From NCBI GenBank assembly GCA_048013815.1, contig CM106586.1, positions 13,950,001 to 14,014,000 on the forward strand: a stretch of 64,000 nucleotides of DNA, read 5' to 3'. Positions 50,863-63,192 of the stretch are shown in pieces. A program made the position numbers and the translations under genes. The stretch's first letter is position 1. Every line of letters begins with the position of its first letter. The notes under the pieces were generated by a model. It made no database searches and was not told the DNA's origin. It was given only the letters and a program-made list of their open reading frames with translations. The stretch is from Setoptus koraiensis. Taxonomy: Eukaryota > Arthropoda.

Positions 50863-51747
50863 ATGGTAAACTACTGCCACTACAAGCAATTAGAGGAGGG
50901 CGACAGGTCACACCAAGTGTAAAGATTTTGAACGATAAGCCCCCGGCGGCCATTCGATCATTTTGACGACATGTTTTTGTTCTTAGCTGGTGCCCTTAGT
51001 CGCTTGTTAGTTGCTCGCTCGCTTGGCCGCTTTATCGCCTTTTTGTCCATCTCAAATGGTTCAATTGTGTCATTTGTGCCCGCCATGCCGCTTCATTTAT
51101 CCGTCAATTGTTCAAAGCTCTTGGCTGGCCATTGTTGTTTGGCCGACGGGCCGGTGCGCGCCGGGCCGGGCCGGATCTACTCGCACTCTTTGCTTAATTT
51201 GTTTAGCTCATATTTAGCTCGAAGGCCTTGCATAAGCCCGATGCTATAAGCACCATAATATAAGCCTGCCGTCATGTGTCATAGTTTGTTTGTGTATCCG
51301 CTACGCGCGCATTGTGTCGCCATTATGCTCGTCATTACGCTCATCATTACGGTGGCGACGGTCGGGCGTATGTCATGACTACTCATGAATGTGACAAGTG
51401 CCACAAACGACAACAACAACAACAACAACAACTGACAAATTTAAACACTAATCTAATAACTGGCTGAGCTGCAGCGAGCCGCTCAGGTGAGATAACGAAT
51501 ACGCAAACGCATACGCAGTTGAGCGGGCCCAAATTGCACAGTGGCTGGCAAGTGTTGAATGGTTGTCGCTAATTAACTTGTTTATTTATCTATCAATGCT
51601 CGGTTGTTGGTGTCGTTGTTGCTCGCTTGCGAGAAGCTGCAGCAGCAGCAACAGCAGCAACAACCAACAACCGACAACCGACAACCGAAATCAATGCCAT
51701 CCTGTCACCATTAGCCATTACCGGTCGAGCGCCGCCGGCCACTCTCG

Positions 51748-51748
<1 letters not shown>
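50863..51748. other. Gene-free stretch between triplet tracts
   Basis: No gene recognised. A short (CAA)n lies near 51408-51431. Confidence 0.4.
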
Positions 51749-51804
<56 letters not shown>

Positions 51805-51814
51805 GCAACAACAA
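51749..51814. repeat. (CAA)n tract, about 20 units
   Basis: Nearly pure CAA, followed by a GACTCATTGCGACAACAAC duplication. Confidence 0.95.
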
Positions 51815-52159
51815 TGACAACGACAACAACGACTCATTGCGACAACAACGACTCATTGCGACAACAACTACTCATGGCGACAACAACAACTCAATCGGCA
51901 CAACGACGACCACGCCAACTCGGCATTCATGAGGGCCTACAGACACACATGCAAACACTGCCAATTGAGTGGCCGACACAATGCTGCTGTTGTTGTTGTT
52001 ACGCAACCATTAATGAGTAATTATTCATCACTAATAGCACTTGAACACATTGTTGTCATTAGCAGTCGCTGTTATTAGCAAGATATCACTGTTGTGCTGT
52101 GCGTTTTGTGCCTGCTCGCCGGCCTCAGCGCCAAGTCAACTTTTGCGAGTCGCGACTCG

Positions 52160-52213
52160 CGACGACAGCCACAGCGCCGGCAACGCCGACAGCGACAGCA
52201 ACGCCGACAACAA

Positions 52214-52279
<66 letters not shown>

Positions 52280-52318
52280 CGCCGACAGCGACAACAACAA
52301 CGACAACGGCGACAAGTG
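52160..52318. repeat. GCC/GAC/CAA triplet tract with a pure (CAA)n core
   Basis: CGCCGACAGCGACAGC-type triplets flank an almost pure CAA core at about 52208-52279. Confidence 0.9.
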
Positions 52319-54175
52319 AGCCCCTGTGAGAACGACAACTGGATCATCGATGGAGTTTAAATTAAAATTAGACGACAGCAGCGTCAGACAAAAGAAGATT
52401 AAGGGCGTCGATTATAAATGTGCGCAATGATGACAATTTAAATTGAGATATCATCATCATGCCCTAATGATCTTTGTCTCTCTCGCTGCTCTCTCATCTT
52501 GCTGTCGTTTGCCCTTCTCATCGATTCTCGATTGGCTGCCTCTCGTTGCGACTGCATCAACTTTTTGCGACTTTTTGTCCTCTGCTCTTTGTTTGTTGCT
52601 CGCTCTCTCTCTCTCTCTCTGGCTCGTTGTCGTTGTGGGGCCACTAACTAGCTGTTAGCTGAGCAGTGTCTCGTTGCCTCGTCGGCTGTATCGCGCCGCA
52701 ATCTCGAAGCGACTAGAAAATTAGCGAATTGTGCTGTTCAATTTTGTGCCAGCGTCTCTCACTGTGAGTGTGTGAGAGTAGCCGCCAAACAAAGGCCTCA
52801 AAAAAACAATTAAGTCAGCGGGCAGCGCCTCCCCGAGCCGCGAACGCCACTGAACTGATACAATTGCTGCCGCTGTTGTTGTTGTTGTCGCTGCCGCTGT
52901 TGATGTTGTCGCTGTTGCTGTTGCTGCTGTTGTTGTCGCTGTTGTTACATCGCAACTCGACGGATTGGAATAATTATATTACATCATGTATTATCATAAA
53001 TGGCCACAATGCTGCGCTCGTTGGCCCGATGTAGCGAGTCTGCTCAATGAACGCGCCAAACAAACAAACAAACAAACAACAAACAGCAAACAAACAAACA
53101 AACGGTCGCCATCGAGAGACACAATGAGGATAACAATATTTAGCGAAAGAAAAATGATGGCCCTCTCATGGTTGCTCGTTGCTCGCCGTCGCCGCTGCCG
53201 CCGCCGCCGATGCTAATGATCAAACCACCGCCATGATTATTACATCACTCTGTTTGCCGCTTGCGCCCCTCTCCCTGGCCTGCATGCCATTAGCGTTGTC
53301 GCTGTCGTTGTCGCTGTCATCCTTTGCGCTCGTCGCGCTCGCTACACCCGACCAACCGACTACGGGCCAGACCCGACCAACCGGCGCACCCGACTGCGCG
53401 GCGCACCGGCACGCCCGACCAACCGGCGCACCGGCACAGCCGAGCGAACGGGGGCCAGATGGCGCCACCGACCCGGCGACAAGCTCACCTGTGAACCTGT
53501 GCGTTTTGAGTTTGTGCAAGTTTGTGCAAGTGCGATATGGTTGTGGCAATACGCGGCTCAACTGACAAGGCTCAACTTGTGAGCAAAGTGTGGCCACCGT
53601 TTCACCGGCTGACCAGCAATTGCGACTCTCAATAATTGACACTTGTTCTGCCTGTTGTTGTCGTCGCTACAATTATCGCCTGAATTATTGTTGTTTTGGC
53701 TAGACGCGTCGCCCGGCTCACGGGCTCAACAGCGACAGTCGACTGACGCCGCTCAACAGTGTCCAACAGTCACTGTTGAACAGTGTCCAACAGTCACTGT
53801 TGAACAGTGTCGCGTCACAACAGTGGCGCCGTCAAGCAGTGTGACCGTTTGTGTGCCCATGTGTCAATTGTCAACTGTCAACTGTCACACGTCGGCCGTC
53901 CGAGGGCCGCCGCTGACACTTGTTGTCAGCTGTGCGTGTCAGCTGTGCGCTGACGCGGCCCACTGGCGCCGCCAGTGGCGACAAGTGGCGCGAAACAGGT
54001 GGCAATTAGAGTTGTTGTTGTTGACTTTAATTGGACAGTTGGCTGCGCGACAATTATCGCACGGCCGACTGTCATCGATTTATTGGCCAGAGCAGTCGTT
54101 TTGTCAGTTTGTCTATTTTATTTTCTCTTGGGCCTGCTGTCTCTAATGATTTGTCGTTGCTGCTGCTGCCGTCCC
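52319..54175. other. Gene-free stretch
   Basis: No gene recognised. It holds a CT run near 52600-52620, a GTT/GCT tract at about 52866-52946, a CAAA repeat near 53059-53103, a short CACC/GACC repeat near 53380-53440 and a 28-bp duplication with CACTGTTGAACAGTG palindromes at about 53752-53812. Confidence 0.4.
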
Positions 54176-54325
54176 TGCCAACGCCAACAACAACGACAAC
54201 AACAACAACGACGCCAACGACAACGACGCCAACGACAACGACAGCAACGCCAACAACGACAACAGCAGCAACAACAACAAAGACAACAACAAAGACGAAA
54301 ACGACAACAACGACGACAACGAGCG
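54176..54325. repeat. CAA/CGA/CGC triplet tract
   Basis: Imperfect A/C/G triplets on the plus strand produce long apparent ORFs (poly-Gln/Arg, poly-Thr, poly-Val) in several frames. Confidence 0.9.
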
Positions 54326-54644
54326 CGCGGACAAACGGCGAGCCGCGTCCATTCATCGGCGGCATGTGTCGGGCATATTCACAGTAGTAGCAGTTGCATG
54401 TGTCCGGGGTACAACATATATCGGGCTACAAGACATGTCGCGGGGCATGCACTCAGATGCGCCATTCAGCGGTGTGCCCCGCCGGACAGTGTCCGGTGTC
54501 GCTCGGACGGCGCACCGAGGGCCGGAATTTATGAGCCTTGACCATGTCAACTATGTGCCACTTTGACAGGTCGCTACATACATGACATGCGATGGCTAAT
54601 GTGTATTAATGCCGTAATGCCGGCCGACAGCCAGTGGCCGTAAT

Positions 54645-54652
54645 ATAAATAG
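54645..54652 (+). promoter_or_regulatory. TATAAATA box without an assigned gene
   Basis: A strong TATA word in GC-rich context (GGCCGTAATATAAATAGCAG). No initiator or ORF is convincingly placed downstream, so this is a sequence match only. Confidence 0.25.
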
Positions 54653-55110
54653 CAGTTTGTTGTCGACTTGATTTGAATATTGAATTCGGTCATACCAAAC
54701 AAGCACTTGTCGCAACGCTCACACGATTTATGGCCGTCCGACTGTTTGTTTGTTGCGCCATCGTTGTGCGTCATCGTGGCCGCCGTGCCCGTGTGCATCA
54801 TGTCGCACTGCCACACAATGTGCCGGTTGTGCACAGGGGCCCGCTCGCCCGGACACATCGGCGCGGCACAGCGAGCGAGCGAGCCGCCTAGAGCTTTGAG
54901 GGGGCGGGCGTCAGCGGCCGGCCCGGCCGCCATTCGACAGGAAGTGAAATGGGTCGCTTGTAAGCGGCTTCGGCAGCCAATGGCGACTGGCCATCGGATG
55001 TCGGCAAGGGCGCGCGCGTTGTCCGTGCCTATTGAGCGGGCACCGATCGATCGGCGAGCGGCCCCAACTGTCGCACATGGTGAATATCGCGAATAGCCGG
55101 CTGACATTCA

Positions 55111-55228
55111 TGAATAGCCGTGAATATCGTGAGTAGCCGTGAATAGCCGTGAGTAGCCGTGAGTAGCCGTGAGTAGCCGTGAGTAGCCGTGAATAGCCGT
55201 GAATATCGTGAGTAGCCGCGAATAGCCG
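55111..55228. repeat. 10-bp minisatellite (GAGTAGCCGT), about 12 copies
   Basis: Units alternate between GAGTAGCCGT, GAATAGCCGT and GAATATCGT. Most units contain GTGAGT, which matches the splice-donor consensus. With a 10-bp period the frame rotates through all three readings without stops on the minus strand. Confidence 0.95.
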
Positions 55229-56850
55229 GCCGACATGGGTGACATTCAAGATATTCAAGATGTTCAACAAGACAGCGTTAGTAGTGGCCATGCGGCTAAT
55301 GTATCCAATGGCGACGAAACGGCCAGCATGCGAGCTTGCCACAGGCGATCTTGGGCTCGTCGTCTTGCTGTTTGTGTTACATAATGCATGCATTATGCGA
55401 CACATTATGCGATGTCTTGATGATGTTTATGAACTTACAGAGTTGTTGTAATTGTAGCCAAGCAAAACAACAATTGCGTAACAGCGCCAAGAGGCGACAA
55501 AAGAGAAAAGCAGCAAGACAACAAACGCACAAATGAACAAACAATAAACAAGGGCAAATATATTTATATATTATCCACTTACAAATGTGTATATGTGCGC
55601 CAGGGATACAAACTGGCGACGAGACAAACAAATATATTATGTAATATAACAAATATAAGAGCAGATTAATGAGAGTCCCACACAAACACGGTCGCTTACG
55701 ATTACTGGCACACATTACATATTATTTCAAACAAACAAACATCGCCACGACATGACAACCATTTGCGTAGACGACATATTGCCATTGCGACATCATGTTG
55801 CGCAACACACAACTTGAGACAACGACCAACCGGCCGGGGGACAGCGAAATGACATTGGTCAGTCAGCGGGAACACTGTTCATGATGGATGACACTGTCTG
55901 TTAACTGTTAATCCGAGCCCACAATTAACAGCGACTTTTCAATTGCGAGCCCGCTGCCAGCCGGCAGCGAGCTCGCATCGCGCAGCCAAAAAACCAAAAA
56001 ACGCTTGCGCCCACCGCCCCATCGGCTGTGCCGGTGGCTGCAAGCGGCGATGCTCTGGCGGGCCGGCCAAACTCGCACGGGCCGGCAACGCTCGGGCGGG
56101 CGGGCCGGCGACACTCCGCAGAAGGGCGACACTCTGCAGAAGGGCGACGCTCGGGCGGGCCGGCTGGCAGCGACGGGCAGCGCAGGTGACGCCGAGAGCG
56201 ACAGTGAGGTGGCGCTCGTTAAATGGTCCAATGGCGCCCGTCTCTCATCTCGTCATCAATCATAATCCATTTCAGTCTATAGTGACTATACAGTGCCAGA
56301 CCATACAGACAGGTTGCTGCTGCTGCTGCCGGCCAACCGGCCGGCCATTGTGCCATCGCCAGCGTGCCACCAATGCTCACCTGTGTGACGATTCACTTCC
56401 GGTGTGCTAACCGCCGCTGCCGCCGCTGGCTGGCGTGGGTGTGCGTGTCGCGGTGTGCGTCGCGGTGTCGCTCAATACAAGTTGCTGTATTATGCAATGT
56501 ATGGCGCAAAAATGTGTATTTTGCAGAGTGTGGCACAGTGAGGCCGCCGCCGCCGCCGCCGCCGCCAACACAACAATATCCAAATTAGACAAAGGCGACC
56601 ATTTACAAACAAACAACTTGCATACATTATGTGCTCATTACATGCATTGTGTGCGCTGCATACAGGTACGCAAGTTGAATAAAAATAAAATTAGGCCTAC
56701 TGCTCACAATGATAATTTGGATAATTTACAGTCAGTTTTTAGGCAAACTGACTAACTGGCTTCATTATTCTTACCTTGTGCAGCGCTCTGATCATCGATG
56801 TCATTGTTGTTTGCGTTCTCTATTGCTTGTTACCTGGTCTGTTGTTGCCG
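55229..56850. other. Gene-free stretch, GC-rich to AT-rich transition
   Basis: No gene recognised. On the minus strand several good donor words occur (CACACAG|GTGAGC near 56377, CACAAG|GTAAGA near 56777, AACTCT|GTAAGT near 55436) without clear coding sequence. A (GCC)8 tract lies near 56542-56567. Confidence 0.35.
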
Positions 56851-56851
56851 T

Positions 56852-56922
<71 letters not shown>

Positions 56923-56923
56923 T
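56851..56923. repeat. (TTGCTG)n hexanucleotide tract
   Basis: About 12 near-perfect hexamer units. In minus orientation it reads Asn-Ser repeats inside an exon-like open frame. Confidence 0.95.
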
Positions 56924-58282
56924 AGTTGATGAATGAGGCGCTAACGACGGAGCCAGCGAACATTGACACTATTGTTGTTTGCCCGCCGCCAGTCTGGCTG
57001 TCTGGCCGGCTGTCTGGCGGCGGGCTGTTGTTTGTATCAACGGCGGGCACACGGAGAGTGTCTGACAAGTTTAAAAGAGTCATTATCTGAGTTGGTGTTA
57101 AATGAGACGAGCAGTAGATGTAAATGAATGCATCAATAACCTCACCACTTGTTGCTGCATTCATACTGTCCAAATAGTAATAAATAGTGTGTTAGCCTAC
57201 AACTGTCGCCTGTGCCTCTACTAGCATATCTAAATATATCCAAACATATCTAAATATATACATATGCAATTAGACAGACACAGACAGAGAGGGCGCCACT
57301 GATTGGTTTTTTAACACAAACATCATTAGCCAACGACAAACACACCAACGCGATCAAGAGAGGGAGCCACGCAACTCACAACTTGTCACTCGCACTCAAC
57401 CATTGTTTGTTGCTAGCTGGCAACACTGACTGGTGCTAATTAGTTGATGTCACTCAACTTTTGTTGTCAAATAATAATAACAATAATAGTAATAGTAATA
57501 ATAATAATGATAATAATCATAATAATGTTCAACATGCAATGTCATAATGACATAGTGGCCATTATGTGACGATTATTTGACGCTAGGCGACATTTTAAAC
57601 ATTGAGGACTTAATACTTATTCATATATATATAACTAACTACACTATGTCAACTGGCTAGTGAGTTAGTTAGTGGCACAATTTGATGGCGCCATTTAGAG
57701 TGGCTGGCGCAGTTCCTCACTCGCAACAAATAGACTAACAATTGGCCAACAATAATAATGATCTGGCTACAAGCTGGCACAAGTTACGTAATAATACTAA
57801 TTGTATTTGTCTATTTGTTGTTGTTGCTGTTGTTGCTGCTGCTGTTGTCGTTGCTGTTGTCGTTGTCGTTGTCTACATAAGAGGACGATAAAAGCAGGCG
57901 CCGAGTCGCTCTCCTGTTGATACTCCGGTAGCAGTATCAACAGCAGATTTATTGCCCTAGTTTGGGTCGCTAGTTCATTATTCAGGCAACAGCAACAACA
58001 ACAACAAGTATCTGGTGTCCAAATAGTGACCCATGACGAAAACAAATAATACATCAATGATGTAATTGTTGTTGTTGTTGTTTGTTTTCTTCTCAATATT
58101 GTTATTGTTATTGCTATGGCTATTGGTCGTTATTGATGATATTGTCATGCCCAGCTGACCCACTGTCAGCCCCCAAATGCAAAACAATAGCAAAAGGTGT
58201 CTGTATGGGATTTAATTGAGATGTCGCCAACAAGTGGCGACACTTTTGCTGCGACAGTGTCCATGCCATATACCTGTAAGCC
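56924..58282. other. AT-richer gene-free stretch
   Basis: No gene recognised. (AAT)n lies near 57470-57525 and a GTT/GCT tract at about 57821-57873. A minus-strand open segment from an acceptor-like CAACTCAG (about 57090) to donor-like CCAG|GTAACA (about 56832) is noted as an exon candidate in the findings. Confidence 0.35.
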
Positions 58283-58693
58283 TTACGTCATGTTACCGGT
58301 ATAAACTGTCAAACAAACCAACCAATATGCATCACAACATGAGTCGCCCACACAACAAACCCAATACAACCTGTCAGGTCCAATAGAATCCACGACAGGT
58401 GAGCTGAGGTCATACTTGCCATATTGCACTTGTGAGACACTCTTGTGATGACAACAAATGTAGCATGTCATCGTAAAATATCTGTATATTGTTATGTCCC
58501 ACGGGTACCACACGAATTGCGGCGAATCCTTCGAGTTCGAATGCTCAGAAAGCGAATCATTGGAATTCGAATCATTTGAGAGACTGACAATTGTGAGACA
58601 ATTTGAAAGGAAGAACCGAGACCAGGGTGAGATGGACGCGGACAGAAACGACAGCATAACAACAAATGAGTAATTGTGACGCAACACCCGCAA
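58283..58693 (-). CDS. Uncharacterised Cys-rich open frame, possible exon
   Basis: 136 codons are open. The first ATG of the frame is the Met of VVMLSFLSAS, about 13 codons in; before that the frame starts on TTG and could continue into an acceptor (CCCAG). The peptide has a hydrophobic start, a Ser/Asn/Asp-rich middle and a Cys-rich end (TCYICCHHK, YWVCCVGDSCCDAYW). It ends by a donor-like AC|GTAAGG. Composition is more protein-like than neighbouring frames, but a plus-strand donor-like CGACAG|GTGAGC lies in the same DNA. I recognise no family. Confidence 0.25.
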   Translation of the reverse strand: MRVLRHNYSFVVMLSFLSASISPWSRFFLSNCLTIVSLSNDSNSNDSLSEHSNSKDSPQFVWYPWDITIYRYFTMTCYICCHHKSVSQVQYGKYDLSSPVVDSIGPDRLYWVCCVGDSCCDAYWLVCLTVYTGNMT

Positions 58694-59973
58694 CTGGGTT
58701 ATTCGGTGGAAATAAAACTTAGCTTTTAATTTTATTTAATTTTATATATCTTATATAATCTTCTTCTCGCTCTTCGTCGCGTAGTCTCATTCTTGATATC
58801 GTTCTCTTCTTCGTTCTCCTCGCTTTACATTTGCATTTAGATTTTGATACCTCTATTATGTAATTGCATTATGTAATTGTACATGCGTGTGTGTGTGTGT
58901 GTCGTGTTGTAATTATTCACGTTGTTTCACTACTATATTCTGCATACATATTCTCTGTCTGTTGTGTGTCTCTGTCCTTATTACATGTATTAATTTATTA
59001 TTATTACCAGTATTAATTCTTGTTATTGGCATCTCATGACTGCTCAATTAGATCATCACACTGAATCCGGCTGACATTTGTGTGCTCCTATCAGTATTAC
59101 ATCCTCTCATTATAGGTGGGCTTGTTTCAACATTATTTCGATATTATTTCCATGTTAGTTTCAGTATTGTTTCAGTATTATGCATTTCTTCGGAGGAGGA
59201 ATAATGGCTCAAATAATGACCACGACCACGATCGTGAATCAATGACCATGGCGCAACACTAGCTGTAGTTGTAATAGATGATGCAATAGATGATGCAATA
59301 GATGATGTAATAGATGATGCAATTGCAATACTAATAGCAATGGGCAGTATTTGTGGTCAGCGAGTTGGCAATTTGTATTATTGCCAATGTGTGGTTGCAA
59401 ATGGCCCATTTTGTGTGTCGCCTCGCTCTTGTTTGTTGTGTGCGTGCGTTTGTTTGTTTGCTTGCTTGCTTGCGAAGCATTGCGTCATAAAGTGACCAGC
59501 ATAAACCGGCCGGCAAACCGCTGCCGGCCTTAATAGTCAGTCGGCCCAATCGGCTAATTAGTGCATTTGATACTCTCCACACTAGTAACTTATTCAATCA
59601 GTATCAGCGTGATGATGATGATGATGCAACAAATGCGCGAAAATGAGATCATTGTTATTTGTCGTAGCTTGCAAATAGTGGCCGTAAATGGCGTATTACG
59701 TAATCAAGCGAAATACGTTACGTTAATTTAATTACGTCACGTTAACAGAACACAATGCGGCAATTAAATCAATCAGTGCACACGCAGCGGCGGCACTGAT
59801 TTATCAGCTGACCATTATCAACCAGCGCCTGGCAGCTGCCTCTGTAACAATGAAACAGTCTAACCGACTTGCTCAACGGGCGCCACTTTGAGAGAGCGCG
59901 TTAATTGACGCTCCCACGACGCACTCCGCACGCAACAACCTGTTGTTGTTGTTGTTGGTGTTGTTGTTGTTGT

Positions 59974-60005
<32 letters not shown>

Positions 60006-60986
60006 TTGTTTGCGGCTTAATTTTTCGACTACTTAATGCTCAACGACTGACCAACAAACATGATCTAGCAGCGGTGCAGTGACTCGTGAGTCGCTATGGG
60101 TAACAATTACACGACTCTCTCATGTGTTTAAGTTGATCAGTTCAAGTCGTGTGTTCATTCATTACATCCGAGCATTGGGCAAGTATGGCCGTTGCGTAAT
60201 AGTTTTTGCCGGCGAATTGTGTGTCTCTTAATTGATAGTCGCCACTCGTAATCAATTAATGCGCTTAGGTGCATCGTAATTGTTTCGTTTGTATGTTGCG
60301 CAACATTGTTTCCACTTGCAACATTCCTGTCGTCTCTTACGTAATACTGCGAATACTTGACACACACAAACAATATGGCGGCATGTCATGTGATTGCTAT
60401 TATTACGAAATTACCATTATTATTACCATTATTTGCTCTGTAGGGTGACCGTCGTGTGACAAATGACACACTAAACTGAAATGCGCTGTTATACGCTGCC
60501 GGGTGCTGTTTCACCTGGCACTTGTCAGTATTTAGTAGTAATACTTTCCTATAGGAGTCGCCGATGCCGTTTGTGTGCCTGCCTGGTATTTGGCAGTTGG
60601 ACAAATTTGTTGTGATAGCGCCCCCTATCCAAGGCAAGCATGCATGTGATTGAGTCAGTATAACTGTTTGCAAGTGTTTATTTTCAATCAGGACACAGCT
60701 CAAGATGCACAAGTTGTGCGTGATTGCTCAACCCGTGCAGCGTGATGGTTTTGGCGTCATGGTTTTGTGCTGATAGCTTGGCTTTCACACTGCATTTGTG
60801 CCTTACTGTGTGCCGCACAGATTTGAGTCTTGTGCAGCACAAGCAAGTTGTGCTTGTGAATGCGCGCGCGCGTTTAGTGTGCCGGAAGTTACAGTGTGTT
60901 GCGCGCCAATTTACTTGCCTATAATACTTGTTGTCTGTTGCAGAGTGTCCAGTGTCCAGTGTGTTGTTATGCAAATTAGGTAGTGA

Positions 60987-60988
<2 letters not shown>
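58694..60988. other. AT-rich gene-free stretch
   Basis: No gene recognised. A GATGATGCAATA-type repeat lies at 59277-59327 and a GTT/GCT tract at about 59941-60010. Confidence 0.4.
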
Positions 60989-61074
<86 letters not shown>

Positions 61075-61084
61075 TGTGTGTGTG
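60989..61084. repeat. (GT)n tract with regular GGTG interruptions
   Basis: About 96 bp of GT interrupted by an extra G at three places roughly 25-30 bp apart, suggesting tandem duplication of a GT block. Confidence 0.95.
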
Positions 61085-63153
61085 CGAGAGAGTGTGCATT
61101 TTGGCGGTGGTAGTTAACGTTTTGTAATTGTTGCATTATCATTGTTTCGCGCCACTTGGCCACGTTATAGGTGCGTGGTTAGTGGTAGCGTCTGAACAAA
61201 TCCTATGAACTTTGCTATCCTCTTCACTAAGATCACGATTAATCCTTTAAGTCAATTAATTAATTAATTAGCGGGCCAATTTGTAATTGAGTTTGCCAAT
61301 CAATTAGAGATTAGATGCGAGCAGTGAATTAATGAAAGAGGTGGTGGCTATATGTGTGCTGCTACGATGCTTGTGTGTGTGTGTGTGTGTGTGCAATTAT
61401 CAAGTAGTAGTAGTAGATGTAGTTATATTACAGTCGTCGTTGGATTCCTCTCTTTGGCTAATCTAATAATAATCTAATTAATAATATATATATATATTTG
61501 CGTATGTGCTTATAATATCTTGTGATATAATCATTATAAATTCATGTGTTCATCTCGTGACTCGATTGCTGGTGTCAGCTCTGTCTGATTACTAATTTGC
61601 TAGCTTGCGTTTTTGTGTGATCTTGTGTGATGCGATGCGATGTGATGTAATAATATTTGTGTGTGTTTATAAGCTAACGAACGATGATTATTCACCCGTA
61701 GATCCAGTTGCGCGCGATCTATTTTGATTGCATAATAATAGTAATAGTAGTTGCTAGTTGTAGTGCTAATACAATGACAGCCACTGACAGCCAGTAACAC
61801 TGACTGCCACCAATAATAGTAATAATAATAGTGATAATAGTAATAGTAATAATAATAATAATGGAGTTAATTAGAATGAGAAGATTCCGCTGTTGGCGCC
61901 ACTGTGTCGAGACAGAGTATTATTAAGTTCATTTCATATTTATGCATCATTGTGGGCTACCCAAATGCGTGGCCCACAATAATTAGGTGGTCTCCTGTTA
62001 GTTGCTATTCCTCTCGCTATATCTATATCCACTTGCTATATCTGCTAGTGATTCAGCAAGTGTTAATATACATTTATAATATAATCAACGTAATAACAAT
62101 CAACAATTTAAACGATTTCTTCAGTGTGCATTCGCACACACACACACACACACGCACACAACAGGTAATTAATGTAGTAGATAATCCGCGTGCGCTATCT
62201 GCAAATGTCATAATAATATCAAAATATCATCTTTATCATTGTTATTAATATTATCATGAATATGGTAGCGTGCTAGCTTGTGTGTGTGTGTGTGTGTTGC
62301 TCTCTAATTTATTAATTATCACCACTAAACTCGGCCGGCAGATAACTAACCCTTTTTACAGTAGTTACACGCGCACACACTCACACAATTATAATTAATT
62401 GTTGTTCACCTTGTTCTAGTTTATCCGTTTGGGCTCCGTTGATTTGAGACGCGCAACTAGGTGATGATTGCGCAATCGTGAATTGTTGCGCAATTGGCTT
62501 CGTTTGATCGGCAAGTGGCTCGACAGGTGCCTCGACAGGTAAGTGTGCGTGTGTGTGTTTTCTCATTGTTGTTTATGGATATATTAGAGTGTGTGTGTGT
62601 GTGTGTGTGTGAGCCTCTTGAGCATCCACAGGAACGACTTGTCGCTTACAACACGCCAGACAACTGAGCACGCACTTGTGGTTTGTACAATTATTACATT
62701 TGTGTTGGTGTGTGTGTGTGTGTGTGTGTGTCTAAATAAATGTTGGGTGGTGTTCAATTATCAATATTATGATTATGTATTAATATTATCTATATCTACA
62801 TATAGATATTATATAATAATATAGGATATTTTTCTTCTTTCAAGTGGTGTGTTGATTGCGAAGACTTGTTTACTCTTGGTTGTGTGTTGTTTTCAGCATC
62901 GGCATCATCGTCGTCATCGTACACTTCTGATAATAGTATCTATTTCATTATTATTCATTAATAATAATGATAACATGGTTATAGTGTGCTCATAATATCT
63001 TTGTCTATTTACAATTGCATTTACATGTAAACCGTTGTTGCTTGAAGTTTGCGCGCCGCCATCCTATTCATCTTATCTGTTTTATTACATCATTACATCA
63101 TGTAATTCACATGTCACATTTGTGTTTGTGTAGCTAGTTTGGCCAAGATGATT

Positions 63154-63192
<39 letters not shown>

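Noticed and set aside
51593-52360. Long poly-Gln, poly-Asn, poly-Leu and poly-Cys frames
   Set aside because: All are readings of CAA/CAG triplet tracts in different frames and strands.
53578-53600. GTGAGCAAAGT, resembling miR-87
   Set aside because: Short match, no hairpin partner.
58420-58436. TATTGCACTTGT, resembling miR-92
   Set aside because: A 12-base match without the conserved 3' part and without a complementary arm nearby.
61690-61712. ACCCGTAGATCC, resembling the miR-10/miR-100 family
   Set aside because: Only 12 bases match, the rest differs, and the flanks cannot form a precursor hairpin.
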